NCBI GenBank assembly: GCA_024235915.1
Contig: JACKLO010000008.1
Coordinates: 186,001-250,000 of the forward strand
Length of the DNA stretch: 64,000 nucleotides
Direction of reading: 5' to 3'
DNA from: Burkholderiaceae bacterium
GTDB lineage: Bacteria > Pseudomonadota > Gammaproteobacteria > Burkholderiales > Burkholderiaceae_C
Each line of letters opens with the position of its first letter. The first letter of the stretch is position 1. The position numbers were made by a program, and so were the translations under genes. The notes under the pieces were generated by a model. That model ran no database searches, was not told where the DNA came from, and was given only the letters and a program-made list of their open reading frames with translations. This document shows, piece after piece, positions 16,120 through 24,368 of the stretch.

Positions 16120-17583
16120 GTGGATTTCGTCAATGTGCCCCTGCTCGCCGCCGCTGCGCTGGTCTTCACCAGCGTGCTCGCCGGGCTGTTCTCCGCCCGC
16201 ATCGGCTTCTCCTTCCTGCTCGTGTTCCTGCTGGCCGGCATCGTCGCCGGGGAAGATGGCCCGGGCGGCTTGCGCTTCGACAACTACCTGCTGGTGTTCT
16301 GGGTCGGAAACGTCGCCCTGGCCGTGATCCTGCTCGACGGCGGGCTGCGCACGGCCTTCGCCACCTTCCGCACCGGCCTCAAGCCCGCAGCGCTGCTCGC
16401 CACCGTAGGCGTGGTGGTCAGCGCCGCGCTGACCGGCGGCGCGGCCATGCTGCTGCTCGGGCTGGACTGGGCCACGGCGCTGCTGCTCGGCGCCATCGTC
16501 GGCTCCACCGACGCAGCCGCCGTGTTCTCGCTGCTGACGCGCTCCGGCGTCACCCTCAACGAGCGCGTGGCGGCGACGCTGGAGATCGAGTCCGGCGTCA
16601 ACGACCCGATGGCCATCTACCTGACGGTGGCCTGCATCGGGCTGATCACGGCGCTGGCGCATGGCCAGGCGCCTGGTGCCGAAGTGCTGCTGACCTTCGT
16701 GCAACAGTTCGGCTGGGGCGCGGTGCTTGGCCTCGCGGGCGGCCTGCTGATGGCGGCGCTGCTGCGCCGCATTGCCGCGCGTGACGCCGGTGGCGGCATC
16801 CTGGCCCTGCTGCTGGTGGCCGGCGGGCTGTCGCTGTTCGCCGCCACCGGCATGCTCGGCGGCTCGGGTTTCCTGGCCGCCTACCTGTTCGGCATGATCG
16901 TGGCCAATCGGGCGGCCAGCGAAACGGCGCCCACCCTCGCCGCGATGGACGGCTACGCCTGGCTGGCGCAGGCCGGCATGTTCCTGCTGCTGGGGCTGTT
17001 GGTGACGCCCAGCGACCTGCTGCCCGCCCTGCTGCCCAGCCTCGCGCTGGCCCTCGTGCTCATGCTGGTGGCGCGGCCGCTGGCCGTGTGGCTGTGCCTG
17101 TGGCCCTTCCGTTTCACCCGGGCGGAAACGGCCTTCATCGCCTGGGTCGGCCTGCGTGGTGCGGTGCCCATCGTGCTGGCGTTGTTTCCGCTGCTGGCAG
17201 GCGTGCCCCACGCCCAGCAGCTGTTCAACACCGCCTTCGTGGTGGTCCTGGTGTCGCTGATGCTGCAGGGCTCGACCATCGGCTGGATGGCGCGCCGGCT
17301 GGGCGTGGCGCTGCCGGACCGTGACGACACGCCCCGGGCGCGCCTGGCCTATGGCGACTTCGCGCTCGACCCTCGCCTGCCGGTGGCGGCCGTGTGCCAG
17401 TTCTACGCGTTGAGCGTGCCGGGTGACGCCGAACAGGCTCTGGGGGACTGGATGGTCGCGGCCATCGGTCGCCCGCCCGTGGTGGGCGACCGCGTCGGGC
17501 TCGGCTCCGCCACCCTCTTCGTGCGCGAGTTGGACGGCGGCCGCATCACCGGCGTCGGCCTGGCGCTGGGCCCGGAAACCTGA
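16120..17583 (+). CDS. potassium/proton antiporter, CPA1 family (CvrA/NhaP2-like)
   Basis: A 487-residue antiporter starting with GTG. Residues 1-395 form the 12-13-helix Na+/H+ exchanger domain with GSTDAAAVFS and ESGVNDPMAI, the conserved Asp-containing motifs of NhaP-type exchangers. The last 80 residues resemble a CorC_HlyC (transporter-associated) domain. NhaP2/CvrA proteins usually also carry an RCK_C (TrkA_C) domain between these and are nearer 570 residues; here I see no room for it. Probable role: K+ or Na+ efflux and volume or pH control. Confidence 0.85.
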   Translation: MDFVNVPLLAAAALVFTSVLAGLFSARIGFSFLLVFLLAGIVAGEDGPGGLRFDNYLLVFWVGNVALAVILLDGGLRTAFATFRTGLKPAALLATVGVVVSAALTGGAAMLLLGLDWATALLLGAIVGSTDAAAVFSLLTRSGVTLNERVAATLEIESGVNDPMAIYLTVACIGLITALAHGQAPGAEVLLTFVQQFGWGAVLGLAGGLLMAALLRRIAARDAGGGILALLLVAGGLSLFAATGMLGGSGFLAAYLFGMIVANRAASETAPTLAAMDGYAWLAQAGMFLLLGLLVTPSDLLPALLPSLALALVLMLVARPLAVWLCLWPFRFTRAETAFIAWVGLRGAVPIVLALFPLLAGVPHAQQLFNTAFVVVLVSLMLQGSTIGWMARRLGVALPDRDDTPRARLAYGDFALDPRLPVAAVCQFYALSVPGDAEQALGDWMVAAIGRPPVVGDRVGLGSATLFVRELDGGRITGVGLALGPET

Positions 17584-18582
17584 TCAGCCGCCTGCCCCGG
17601 CCAGCGCCAGCCAGAGCGCATTGACCAACACCCCGGCCAGCAAGCCCACGCTGACCCAGCTCAGCACGCGCAACACCCGGCCCTGTGGCCGCATGACCAG
17701 GCCCACCAGCACGCCGCCAGCCATCGTCATGGCCGTCACGGCCGTGCCCACATGCACGGGCGCCACGGCGGCAAGCAGCGGGCCACCGGGATGGAACAGG
17801 TCATCCACCGCCAGGATGGTGACGTTGAACAGGTTGCTTCCCAGCAGGTTCCCGAGGGCCAGGTCCAGCGCACCCAGACGCAGTGCAGCCAAGGTGACCG
17901 CCATCTCCGGCAGCGTCGTCGTCACGGCCATGAACACGGTGCCCACGAAGCTGCGTGACCACCCCGCGGCTTCGGCCACCCGGTCAGCCGCGTAGGGCAA
18001 GGCGCTGCCGGCGGCGAGCACCACGGCGGCCGAGATCGCGAAGCGCTGCCAGTGAAGGCGGCGCTCGAACGTGTCGACGGGCCCCGACGGCGCTGCGTCG
18101 GCCGCAGGGATCGTCTGCGCATGCACGCTGCGCAATGCCAGCAGGTAGCCGCCCAGCAGCAAGGGGCTGGCCAGGCCCAGGTTCATCACCGCCGGCGCGC
18201 GGACGCCGGCCAGCATCGCCAACGCCGCCAGGCCCAGCAGCACCACGCCAAAGGCTGCCGACAGCACATGCGTGGCGGCGGCGGCGCGGTACATGGGCTG
18301 GTCGCGCTGCAGCGCGTCCACCACCACCAAAAACCCGAGATTCACCACGCAGGCGCCCAGCGCGTTGCCGACGGCCAGATCGGGCGCGCCCACGACGGCC
18401 ACCGCGCTGATGCCCGAGGCGAGCTCCGGCAACGAGGTCACCGTGCCGAGCAACGCCAGGCCCGCCCAGCCACGCCCCCAGCCGTGAAGCGCCGCCAACC
18501 GGTCAGCGCTGTGGCTCAGCGTCCAGCCGGCGCGGGCGATGAGCAGCGCGCACAGCGCAAACTGAAGCAGTGCACCGGTCAT
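17584..18582 (-). CDS. sodium/calcium exchanger family protein (CaCA)
   Basis: A 332-residue membrane protein with two Na_Ca_ex repeats. The alpha-motifs are diverged: GTVTSLPELA with GNALGACVVN near residue 50-75, and TTTLPEMAV with GNLLGSNLFN near 235-260. This places it apart from the YrbG-like antiporter 4 kb away. The start at 18582 overlaps the stop of the upstream P-type ATPase by 4 bp (ATGA), so translation is likely coupled and the two probably share a role in divalent-cation or sodium export. Confidence 0.88.
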   Translation of the reverse strand: MTGALLQFALCALLIARAGWTLSHSADRLAALHGWGRGWAGLALLGTVTSLPELASGISAVAVVGAPDLAVGNALGACVVNLGFLVVVDALQRDQPMYRAAAATHVLSAAFGVVLLGLAALAMLAGVRAPAVMNLGLASPLLLGGYLLALRSVHAQTIPAADAAPSGPVDTFERRLHWQRFAISAAVVLAAGSALPYAADRVAEAAGWSRSFVGTVFMAVTTTLPEMAVTLAALRLGALDLALGNLLGSNLFNVTILAVDDLFHPGGPLLAAVAPVHVGTAVTAMTMAGGVLVGLVMRPQGRVLRVLSWVSVGLLAGVLVNALWLALAGAGG

Positions 18583-21269
18583 GCTGCGCGCCGATGCTGG
18601 GCCAGCCGCACCCGGGCACGCCACTTGCGCAGTTCCTCGACCCACAGCACCGCGCTCGCCAGCGCCAACATGGGCAGGAGCACGTCGCCGGCCAGCGGCA
18701 CCGTGTAGAACAGCTGCTGCATGAACGGCAGGTAGAGCACGGCGACCTGCAGCAACATCGACAGCAGCAGCCCGCCCAGCAGCCAGGGGTTGCGCGCCAG
18801 GCCTTGCCTGAACACCGACTGCGTGGCCGACCGGCAGTTCAGCACGTTGAACCACTGGCACATCGCAAGCATTGTGAAGACTTCGGTGCGCACGGCATCC
18901 ACCGACGCGTCTGCCTGCAGGCGCCACACGAACCAGGCGAAGCAGACCAGGGTCGACGTGGCCGCCATCAGCGCCACGCGGCCCAGCATGGTGCGGTCGA
19001 GCAGGCGGTCGTCGCGGGGCACGGGGGGCCGCTGCATCTCGCGGCCATCGGCCGGCTCCATCACCAGGTTCACCGTCAGCGTGCCCTCGGTGACGATGTT
19101 GATCCAAAGGATCTGCACCGCCGCCAAGGGCAGCGGGTAGCCGCCCAGCAGGGCCAGCAGCAGGATGGCGACCTCGTCCAGTGAGGTGGCGAACAGGTAG
19201 AGGATGACCTTCTTCAGGTTGGCGTAGACCACCCTGCCCTGCTCCACCGCGCCGACGATGGTGCGGAAGTCGTCGTCGGTGATCACGATCTTGGCCGCGC
19301 TCTTGGCCACCTCGGTGCCGGTGATGCCCATGGCGACGCCGACATCGGCACGCGCCAGCGCGGGCGCGTCGTTGACGCCATCGCCGGTCATCGCCACGAC
19401 CTCGCTACCGGCCTGCAGCGCCTCGACGATGCGCAGCTTCTGCGCCGGCTGCACACGCGCGAACACTGCCACGCGTGGCAGTGCCTGACGCAGTTCCGCT
19501 TCGCCCAGGCGCTCGAGTTCGGCGCCGTCGAGCGCCATGTCGTCGTCACGCGCGATGCCCAGCTGGCGGGCGATGGCCAGGCCGGTCAGCTTGTGGTCAC
19601 CGGTGACCATGACCACGCGCATGCCCGCGGCGTGGCACTCGGCCACCGCGGCTCGCACCTCGTCGCGCGGCGGGTCGATCTGGCCGACCAGGCCCAGCAG
19701 GCGTGCGCGGCCCGCGAGCGCATCGAAGCCCGCCGCCGGGTCCAGCTCGTCGTCGTCGACCTCGGCAACGGCCAGCACGCGCAACGCCCGCTGAGCCATG
19801 GCTTCGGCGGCGGTCTGGGCTGCACGCCCGATGGCCAGCTCATCGTGCGCCCGTGTCAGGCGCAGCACCGCTTCCGGCGCGCCCTTGAGCCAGACGCGGC
19901 GGGGTGCGTCGGCCAACCGGTGGCGGGTCGCCATCAGCTTGCTGTCGGCGTCAAAAGGCAGCTCGGCCTCGCGCGGCGCTTCGGCCGACAGTGCCGTCAG
20001 GTCCAGCCCGGCCTTGACCGCCAGCACGCGCAACGCGGCTTCAGTGGGATCGCCAAGCACGGTCCAGTCGGCCCGATCCACATCCGGCGGCAACAGTTCA
20101 GCGTCGTTGCACAAGGCGGCGGCGCGCAGCAGGGCCACCAGCGCCGGGTCGTCAGCCGCCACCCCATCCAGCGCCCCCAGCGGGGCGTAGCCGATGCCGT
20201 CGATGCGCACTTCGCGGCCGCGCCCGTCGACAGCAGGCAGCCACAGCGCCACGGCCGTCATCTGGTTGCGCGTGAGCGTGCCGGTCTTGTCGCTGCAGAT
20301 GACGGTCGTGGAGCCCAGCGTCTCCACCGCCGAGAGCCGGCGGATGATGGCGCCGCGGGCGGCCATGCGCTGCATGCCCACGGCCAAGGCGATGGTCATC
20401 GCCACCGGCAGGCCCTCGGGCACCATCGACACCATCTGGCTGATGGCCACCATCAGCACATCGGTCAGCGGCAGCCCACGCCACAGGCCGAGCGCCATCA
20501 CGACTGCGAACAGCACCAGCGCTGCCCCCACCAGCCAGCGGCCAAACTGCGCGATGCGCAGCTCCAGCGGTGTGGGCGGTTCCTGCGCGCTGGTGGTGAG
20601 CCCCGCGATCTGGCCGACCTCGGTGTGCCCGCCGGTGCTCACGACCACCGCCACCGCGCGGCCGGCCGTCACCTGCGTGCCGGCGTAGACCATGCCGTGG
20701 CGGTCGGCCAGACCCGTGGCCTCCGGCTGTGCCGCTACCGCCTTCACGACAGGCACGGACTCACCGGTCAGCGCCGCTTCGGCCGTCTGCAGCTGGGCCA
20801 CCTCCAGCAGCCGCGCATCGGCGCCCACGGCGTCGCCGGCGGCCAGCAGCAGGATGTCGCCGGGCACGAGATCGCGCGCCGGCAGTTCCTGTTCGATGCC
20901 ACCACGCCGCACCCGCGCATGCAGTTCGGCCAGCCGACGCAGCGCACCCATGGACTTCTCGGCGCGGCCTTCCTGCATGGTGCCGATGACGGCGTTGACG
21001 ATCACCACGGCCAGGATCACGCCGGCATCCCCCACGTGGCCGAGCATCACCGCCAGACCGGCGGCAACGAACAGGATCACGATCAGCGGGCTGGCGAATT
21101 GGCCCGCCAGCGTGCGCCACCAGGGCCGGGCCGGTGCCTCCGGCAAGGCATTAGGGCCGTGCTGCCCACGCCGGCGACGGACCTCGTCGGCGGTCAGGCC
21201 GGTGGCCGGGTGCACGGACAGTGCGGCCAGGGTCTCGTCGATGGTCTGCGCGTGCCAGGCTCGGGTCAT
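18579..21269 (-). CDS. cation-translocating P-type ATPase (P2 type)
   Basis: An 896-residue P2-type ATPase: N-terminal cation-ATPase domain, actuator with TGES at 168-171, M4 with PEGLP at 284-288, phosphorylation site DKTGT from D327, hinge TGDGVNDAPAL, and a C-terminal six-helix block. Overall it resembles the bacterial SERCA-like Ca2+ or Na+ pumps. In M6 the usual N-x-x-T-D is NIVTEG, with Glu in place of SERCA Asp800, and M5 has SLDE where SERCA has Asn768 and Glu771. The ion is therefore uncertain. The start at 21269 follows the Mrp operon by 70 bp on the same strand; the downstream exchanger overlaps by 4 bp. Confidence 0.9.
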   Translation of the reverse strand: MTRAWHAQTIDETLAALSVHPATGLTADEVRRRRGQHGPNALPEAPARPWWRTLAGQFASPLIVILFVAAGLAVMLGHVGDAGVILAVVIVNAVIGTMQEGRAEKSMGALRRLAELHARVRRGGIEQELPARDLVPGDILLLAAGDAVGADARLLEVAQLQTAEAALTGESVPVVKAVAAQPEATGLADRHGMVYAGTQVTAGRAVAVVVSTGGHTEVGQIAGLTTSAQEPPTPLELRIAQFGRWLVGAALVLFAVVMALGLWRGLPLTDVLMVAISQMVSMVPEGLPVAMTIALAVGMQRMAARGAIIRRLSAVETLGSTTVICSDKTGTLTRNQMTAVALWLPAVDGRGREVRIDGIGYAPLGALDGVAADDPALVALLRAAALCNDAELLPPDVDRADWTVLGDPTEAALRVLAVKAGLDLTALSAEAPREAELPFDADSKLMATRHRLADAPRRVWLKGAPEAVLRLTRAHDELAIGRAAQTAAEAMAQRALRVLAVAEVDDDELDPAAGFDALAGRARLLGLVGQIDPPRDEVRAAVAECHAAGMRVVMVTGDHKLTGLAIARQLGIARDDDMALDGAELERLGEAELRQALPRVAVFARVQPAQKLRIVEALQAGSEVVAMTGDGVNDAPALARADVGVAMGITGTEVAKSAAKIVITDDDFRTIVGAVEQGRVVYANLKKVILYLFATSLDEVAILLLALLGGYPLPLAAVQILWINIVTEGTLTVNLVMEPADGREMQRPPVPRDDRLLDRTMLGRVALMAATSTLVCFAWFVWRLQADASVDAVRTEVFTMLAMCQWFNVLNCRSATQSVFRQGLARNPWLLGGLLLSMLLQVAVLYLPFMQQLFYTVPLAGDVLLPMLALASAVLWVEELRKWRARVRLAQHRRAA

Positions 21270-21339
21270 GCCGGCATGCTCGCCGCCACCGGCATTCGGC
21301 GGCTTGACATTGCTCAAGCCGCAGAGAAGGCGGTCAGGC

Positions 21340-21693
21340 TCAGCGGGCGTCAGCCGGGGCGCCAGGGTCCTGGCCCGGCACTGGCGCATTGGACGGCACC
21401 CGCCCATGCAGCGCCGCCTGCGACAGCAGGTTGGCCGACACCGGGGCGGTGACGAACAGGAACAGCGTGATCAGCAGCTCGTGCAGGCCGACCTCGCCAC
21501 GCGTCCAACTCAGCACCATGCTGGCCAGCAGCACGCCACCGACACCCAGCGTGGTCGCCTTGGTGGGTGCGTGCAGGCGCATGAAGAAATCCGGAAAGCG
21601 CAGCAGGCCGATGGCCCCGACGAGCGCGAACACGCCGCCCACCACCAGCGGCAGCGCCAAGACGATCTGGATCCACATCGGCAGGTCGTTCAT
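21340..21693 (-). CDS. mrpG: monovalent cation/H+ antiporter subunit G
   Basis: A 117-residue protein with three membrane helices and the family segment LRFPDFFMRLHAPTKATTLG. MrpG (PhaG/MnhG) is a small required subunit of the multi-subunit Na+(K+)/H+ antiporter. The last 20 residues are a Pro/Ala-rich tail. It is the last gene of the mrpA-G operon, 5 bp after mrpF. The start at 21693 (MNDLPMW) is preferred over the longer frame, which overlaps mrpF in a shadow frame. Confidence 0.93.
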   Translation of the reverse strand: MNDLPMWIQIVLALPLVVGGVFALVGAIGLLRFPDFFMRLHAPTKATTLGVGGVLLASMVLSWTRGEVGLHELLITLFLFVTAPVSANLLSQAALHGRVPSNAPVPGQDPGAPADAR

Positions 21694-21698
21694 CGTGC

Positions 21699-21971
21699 TC
21701 ACTCCATCACGTCGCCGCGGCTGAGGAAGCGGGCCAGCCCCACGGTGCTGACGAAGCCCAGCATGGCGATGATCAGCGCCGCCTCGAACAGCAGCGGCGT
21801 GCCCCAGCGCATGCCCAGCAGCACCACCAGCGCCACCGCGTTGACCGCCATGGTGTCCAGCGCCAGCAGGCGGTCCACCGTCTCCGGGCCGCGCAGCAGC
21901 CGCCACGCACACAGGCCCAGCGCCAAGGCCACGCAGATGGTGGCGAAGTCCAGCGCAAGCTGCAGGATCAT
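21699..21971 (-). CDS. mrpF: monovalent cation/H+ antiporter subunit F
   Basis: A 90-residue protein with three membrane helices; the family core RLLRGPETVDRLLALDTM is intact. It is a subunit of the Mrp/Pha antiporter at the inner membrane. The start overlaps the stop of mrpE by 4 bp (ATGA). Confidence 0.94.
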   Translation of the reverse strand: MILQLALDFATICVALALGLCAWRLLRGPETVDRLLALDTMAVNAVALVVLLGMRWGTPLLFEAALIIAMLGFVSTVGLARFLSRGDVME

Positions 21972-22459
21972 TCGAAGATCTCCTTCAGCGGGGCTTCGTA
22001 GCGCGTCTTGATGTCGGCGGCAATGGCGGCCACGCCGGGACTGCCATCCAGCGCGTGCACCAGGATGCGATGCGCGGTTTCGTCGACGACACAGGACACC
22101 GTGCCCGGGGTGGTGGTGATGATGGTGGCCAGCAGCGTCACGGCACGCGGGTCGCGGATGTCCAGATCCACCGGCACCCAGGCCGGCTCCGGCCGCGCCC
22201 AGGGCAGCAGCACCAGCTTGGCCACGGTGACGTTGGCGACCAGGATGTCGCGCAGCACCACGAAGAACAGCCGCAGCGCCGTGCCCCAGGCCTTGGGCGG
22301 CACCGGCGTGCCGGTGAAGCCGTGCAGCAGCCGCGGCAGCACCAGGCCCAGCACCGCCGCCGTGATCAACTGCGGCACCGCAGCGCTCTGCTGCAGCAGC
22401 AGCCAGGTGGCGGCGATCAGCCCCGACTGCACCGGGTGGGCAAACCAGCCGGGCTTCAT
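21968..22459 (-). CDS. mrpE: monovalent cation/H+ antiporter subunit E
   Basis: A 163-residue protein with two or three N-terminal helices and a soluble C-terminal part with the TIITTTPGTVSCVV signature of MrpE/PhaE. It is part of the Mrp complex, in which it supports assembly and activity. Overlaps of 4 bp on both sides show a translationally coupled operon. Confidence 0.94.
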   Translation of the reverse strand: MKPGWFAHPVQSGLIAATWLLLQQSAAVPQLITAAVLGLVLPRLLHGFTGTPVPPKAWGTALRLFFVVLRDILVANVTVAKLVLLPWARPEPAWVPVDLDIRDPRAVTLLATIITTTPGTVSCVVDETAHRILVHALDGSPGVAAIAADIKTRYEAPLKEIFE

Positions 22460-24030
22460 GGCTTCACCTCCGGTGCCGTCTGCGGCACGCGGTAGGGCCG
22501 CACGGTGTTCGGCGCCTCATCACCCAGCACAGCGCGGGCATAGGCGGCACGGTCCAGCACCTGGGCCGCCGCAGCGGCCGTGTAGCGCTGCACCGGCGCC
22601 GCGAACACCGACAGCAGCACGCTCATGCCCAGCAGCGCCAGTGTCGGCGCCAGCAGGCCGGGCGCGGCGCCCGCAGACCCCCCCGGAACGTCCGGCCGCA
22701 CCGACCAGAACAGCACGCTGCCGGCCCGCGCCAGGCCGATCAGCGTGAAGAACCCGACCACCAGCACGACCACCCATACGGTGGCGGCCATGGGGTGGGC
22801 CAGTGACGCCTCCAGCAGCATCAGCTTACCGATGAAGCCCGGCAGCGGGGGCAGGCCGGCGGTGGACGCCGCGGCCAGCAGCAGCATCAGGCCCAGCAGC
22901 GCCGGCTGCGCCACCGGGCTGCAGGGCTCCAGGCGGTCGGCCATCGGCCCGCGCTGCGCCGCCACCAGTTCACCCAACAGGAACAGCCCGGCGATCACCA
23001 GCGTGGAGTTCAGCAGGTAGTACAGGCCGGCCGACCAGGCGGCCGGGTCGTGCAGCGCCAGCGCCACCAGGATGGTGCCCACCGACGCCACCGTCAGCCA
23101 GGCCGTCAGCCGCGGCAGCGTGTGCGCCGCCAGCGCGCCCAGCACGCCGACCACGCTGGTGGCCAGCGCCAGCGGCAGCAGCACGCCGGGCAGGTGTTCC
23201 GGCCCGAAGACCACGCCGTGCACGCGCAGGATGGCGTAGACGCCGACCTTGGTCATGATGGCAAACAGGGCGGCCACCGGCGCGCTGGCCGCCGCGTAGG
23301 TGGCCGGCAGCCACATGGCCAGCGGCACCATGGCCGCCTTGAAGCCGAAGACCACCAGCAGGATCAGCCCGCCGGCTTTCAGCACCGTGCCTTCGCCACC
23401 ACCGGCGGCGATGACCTGCGGCACACGCACCGCCAGGTCGGCGAAGTTCAGCGTGCCGGCAAAGGCGTAGAGCAGCGCCACGCCGATGAGGAAGAAGGCT
23501 GACGCCGTCAAGTTCAGCACCACGTACTGCAGGCCGATGCGCAGCCGCTCGCGCCCAAGCCCGTGCGTCATCAGCACGTAGCTGGCGATCAGCAGCACCT
23601 CGAAGAACACGAACAAGTTGAAGATGTCGCCCGTGGCAAACGCACCGGCCAAGCCCATCAACTGGAACTGGAACAGCGCGTGGAAGTGCCGGCCATGGCT
23701 GTCCCAACCGCCGCAGGCGTACCACAGCACTGGCACGGCCACCGCACTGGTGAGCATCAGCATCAGCGCCGAGAGGCGGTCGATCACGAGCACAATGCCA
23801 AACGGCGCCGGCCAGTCGCCGAGGCGGTAGACCGTGAGCGTGCCCGTGGCGGCCTGCTCCAGCAGCCGGTAGGCGAAGATGGCGCCCAACACCACCGACG
23901 CCAGCGCGAGGCGGCGCGCCCAGGGGCGGCGGGCCTCGCTGTCGCCGATCAGCAGCAGCAGGATGGCAGTGACCGAAGGCAGGATCACCGGCAGGATGGG
24001 CAGGTGGTCCGTCAGGTTGAAGCTGATCAT
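22456..24030 (-). CDS. mrpD: monovalent cation/H+ antiporter subunit D
   Basis: A 524-residue protein with about 14 helices, homologous to complex I NuoL/M/N. The proton_antipo_M core includes FNLFVFFEVLLIASY with the conserved helix-5 Glu and GGLILLVVFGFKAAMVPLAMWLP with the Lys. It is one of the two large ion-translocating subunits of the Mrp antiporter. It overlaps mrpC and mrpE by 4 bp each. Confidence 0.95.
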   Translation of the reverse strand: MISFNLTDHLPILPVILPSVTAILLLLIGDSEARRPWARRLALASVVLGAIFAYRLLEQAATGTLTVYRLGDWPAPFGIVLVIDRLSALMLMLTSAVAVPVLWYACGGWDSHGRHFHALFQFQLMGLAGAFATGDIFNLFVFFEVLLIASYVLMTHGLGRERLRIGLQYVVLNLTASAFFLIGVALLYAFAGTLNFADLAVRVPQVIAAGGGEGTVLKAGGLILLVVFGFKAAMVPLAMWLPATYAAASAPVAALFAIMTKVGVYAILRVHGVVFGPEHLPGVLLPLALATSVVGVLGALAAHTLPRLTAWLTVASVGTILVALALHDPAAWSAGLYYLLNSTLVIAGLFLLGELVAAQRGPMADRLEPCSPVAQPALLGLMLLLAAASTAGLPPLPGFIGKLMLLEASLAHPMAATVWVVVLVVGFFTLIGLARAGSVLFWSVRPDVPGGSAGAAPGLLAPTLALLGMSVLLSVFAAPVQRYTAAAAAQVLDRAAYARAVLGDEAPNTVRPYRVPQTAPEVKP

Positions 24031-24368
24031 CGCCGCGGCTCCTGGCCATCGACGTGGTCGCTGCCGTTGTCATGGCGGCTGCGCAGCGCCAGTTCGATCA
24101 CGAAGCCGGTGGTGGCGAAGCCGATCACGATGGCGGTGAGCACCAGCGCCTGCGGCAACGGGTCGGCCACGTCGGGTCCACGGTCGACGATGGGCGCGGC
24201 GTTCACCCACAGGCGCCCCATCACGAAGATGAACACGTTCACCGCATAGCCCAGCAGCGACAGTCCCAGCACCACCGGGAAACTGCGGCCGCGCAGCAGC
24301 AGCCAGATGCCGGCCGCGGTGACGATGCCGATGCCGGAAGCCAACAGGAATTCCATGGAGATCATCAT
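24027..24368 (-). CDS. mrpC: monovalent cation/H+ antiporter subunit C
   Basis: A 113-residue NuoK-like protein with three helices; GLSLLGYAVNVFIF and DPLPQALVLTAIVIGFA are the NuoK/MrpC signatures. Two tandem ATGs (24368 and 24365) could start it; the first overlaps the mrpA stop by 4 bp as elsewhere in the operon. A longer frame to 24596 lies inside mrpA and is not used. Confidence 0.94.
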   Translation of the reverse strand: MMISMEFLLASGIGIVTAAGIWLLLRGRSFPVVLGLSLLGYAVNVFIFVMGRLWVNAAPIVDRGPDVADPLPQALVLTAIVIGFATTGFVIELALRSRHDNGSDHVDGQEPRR

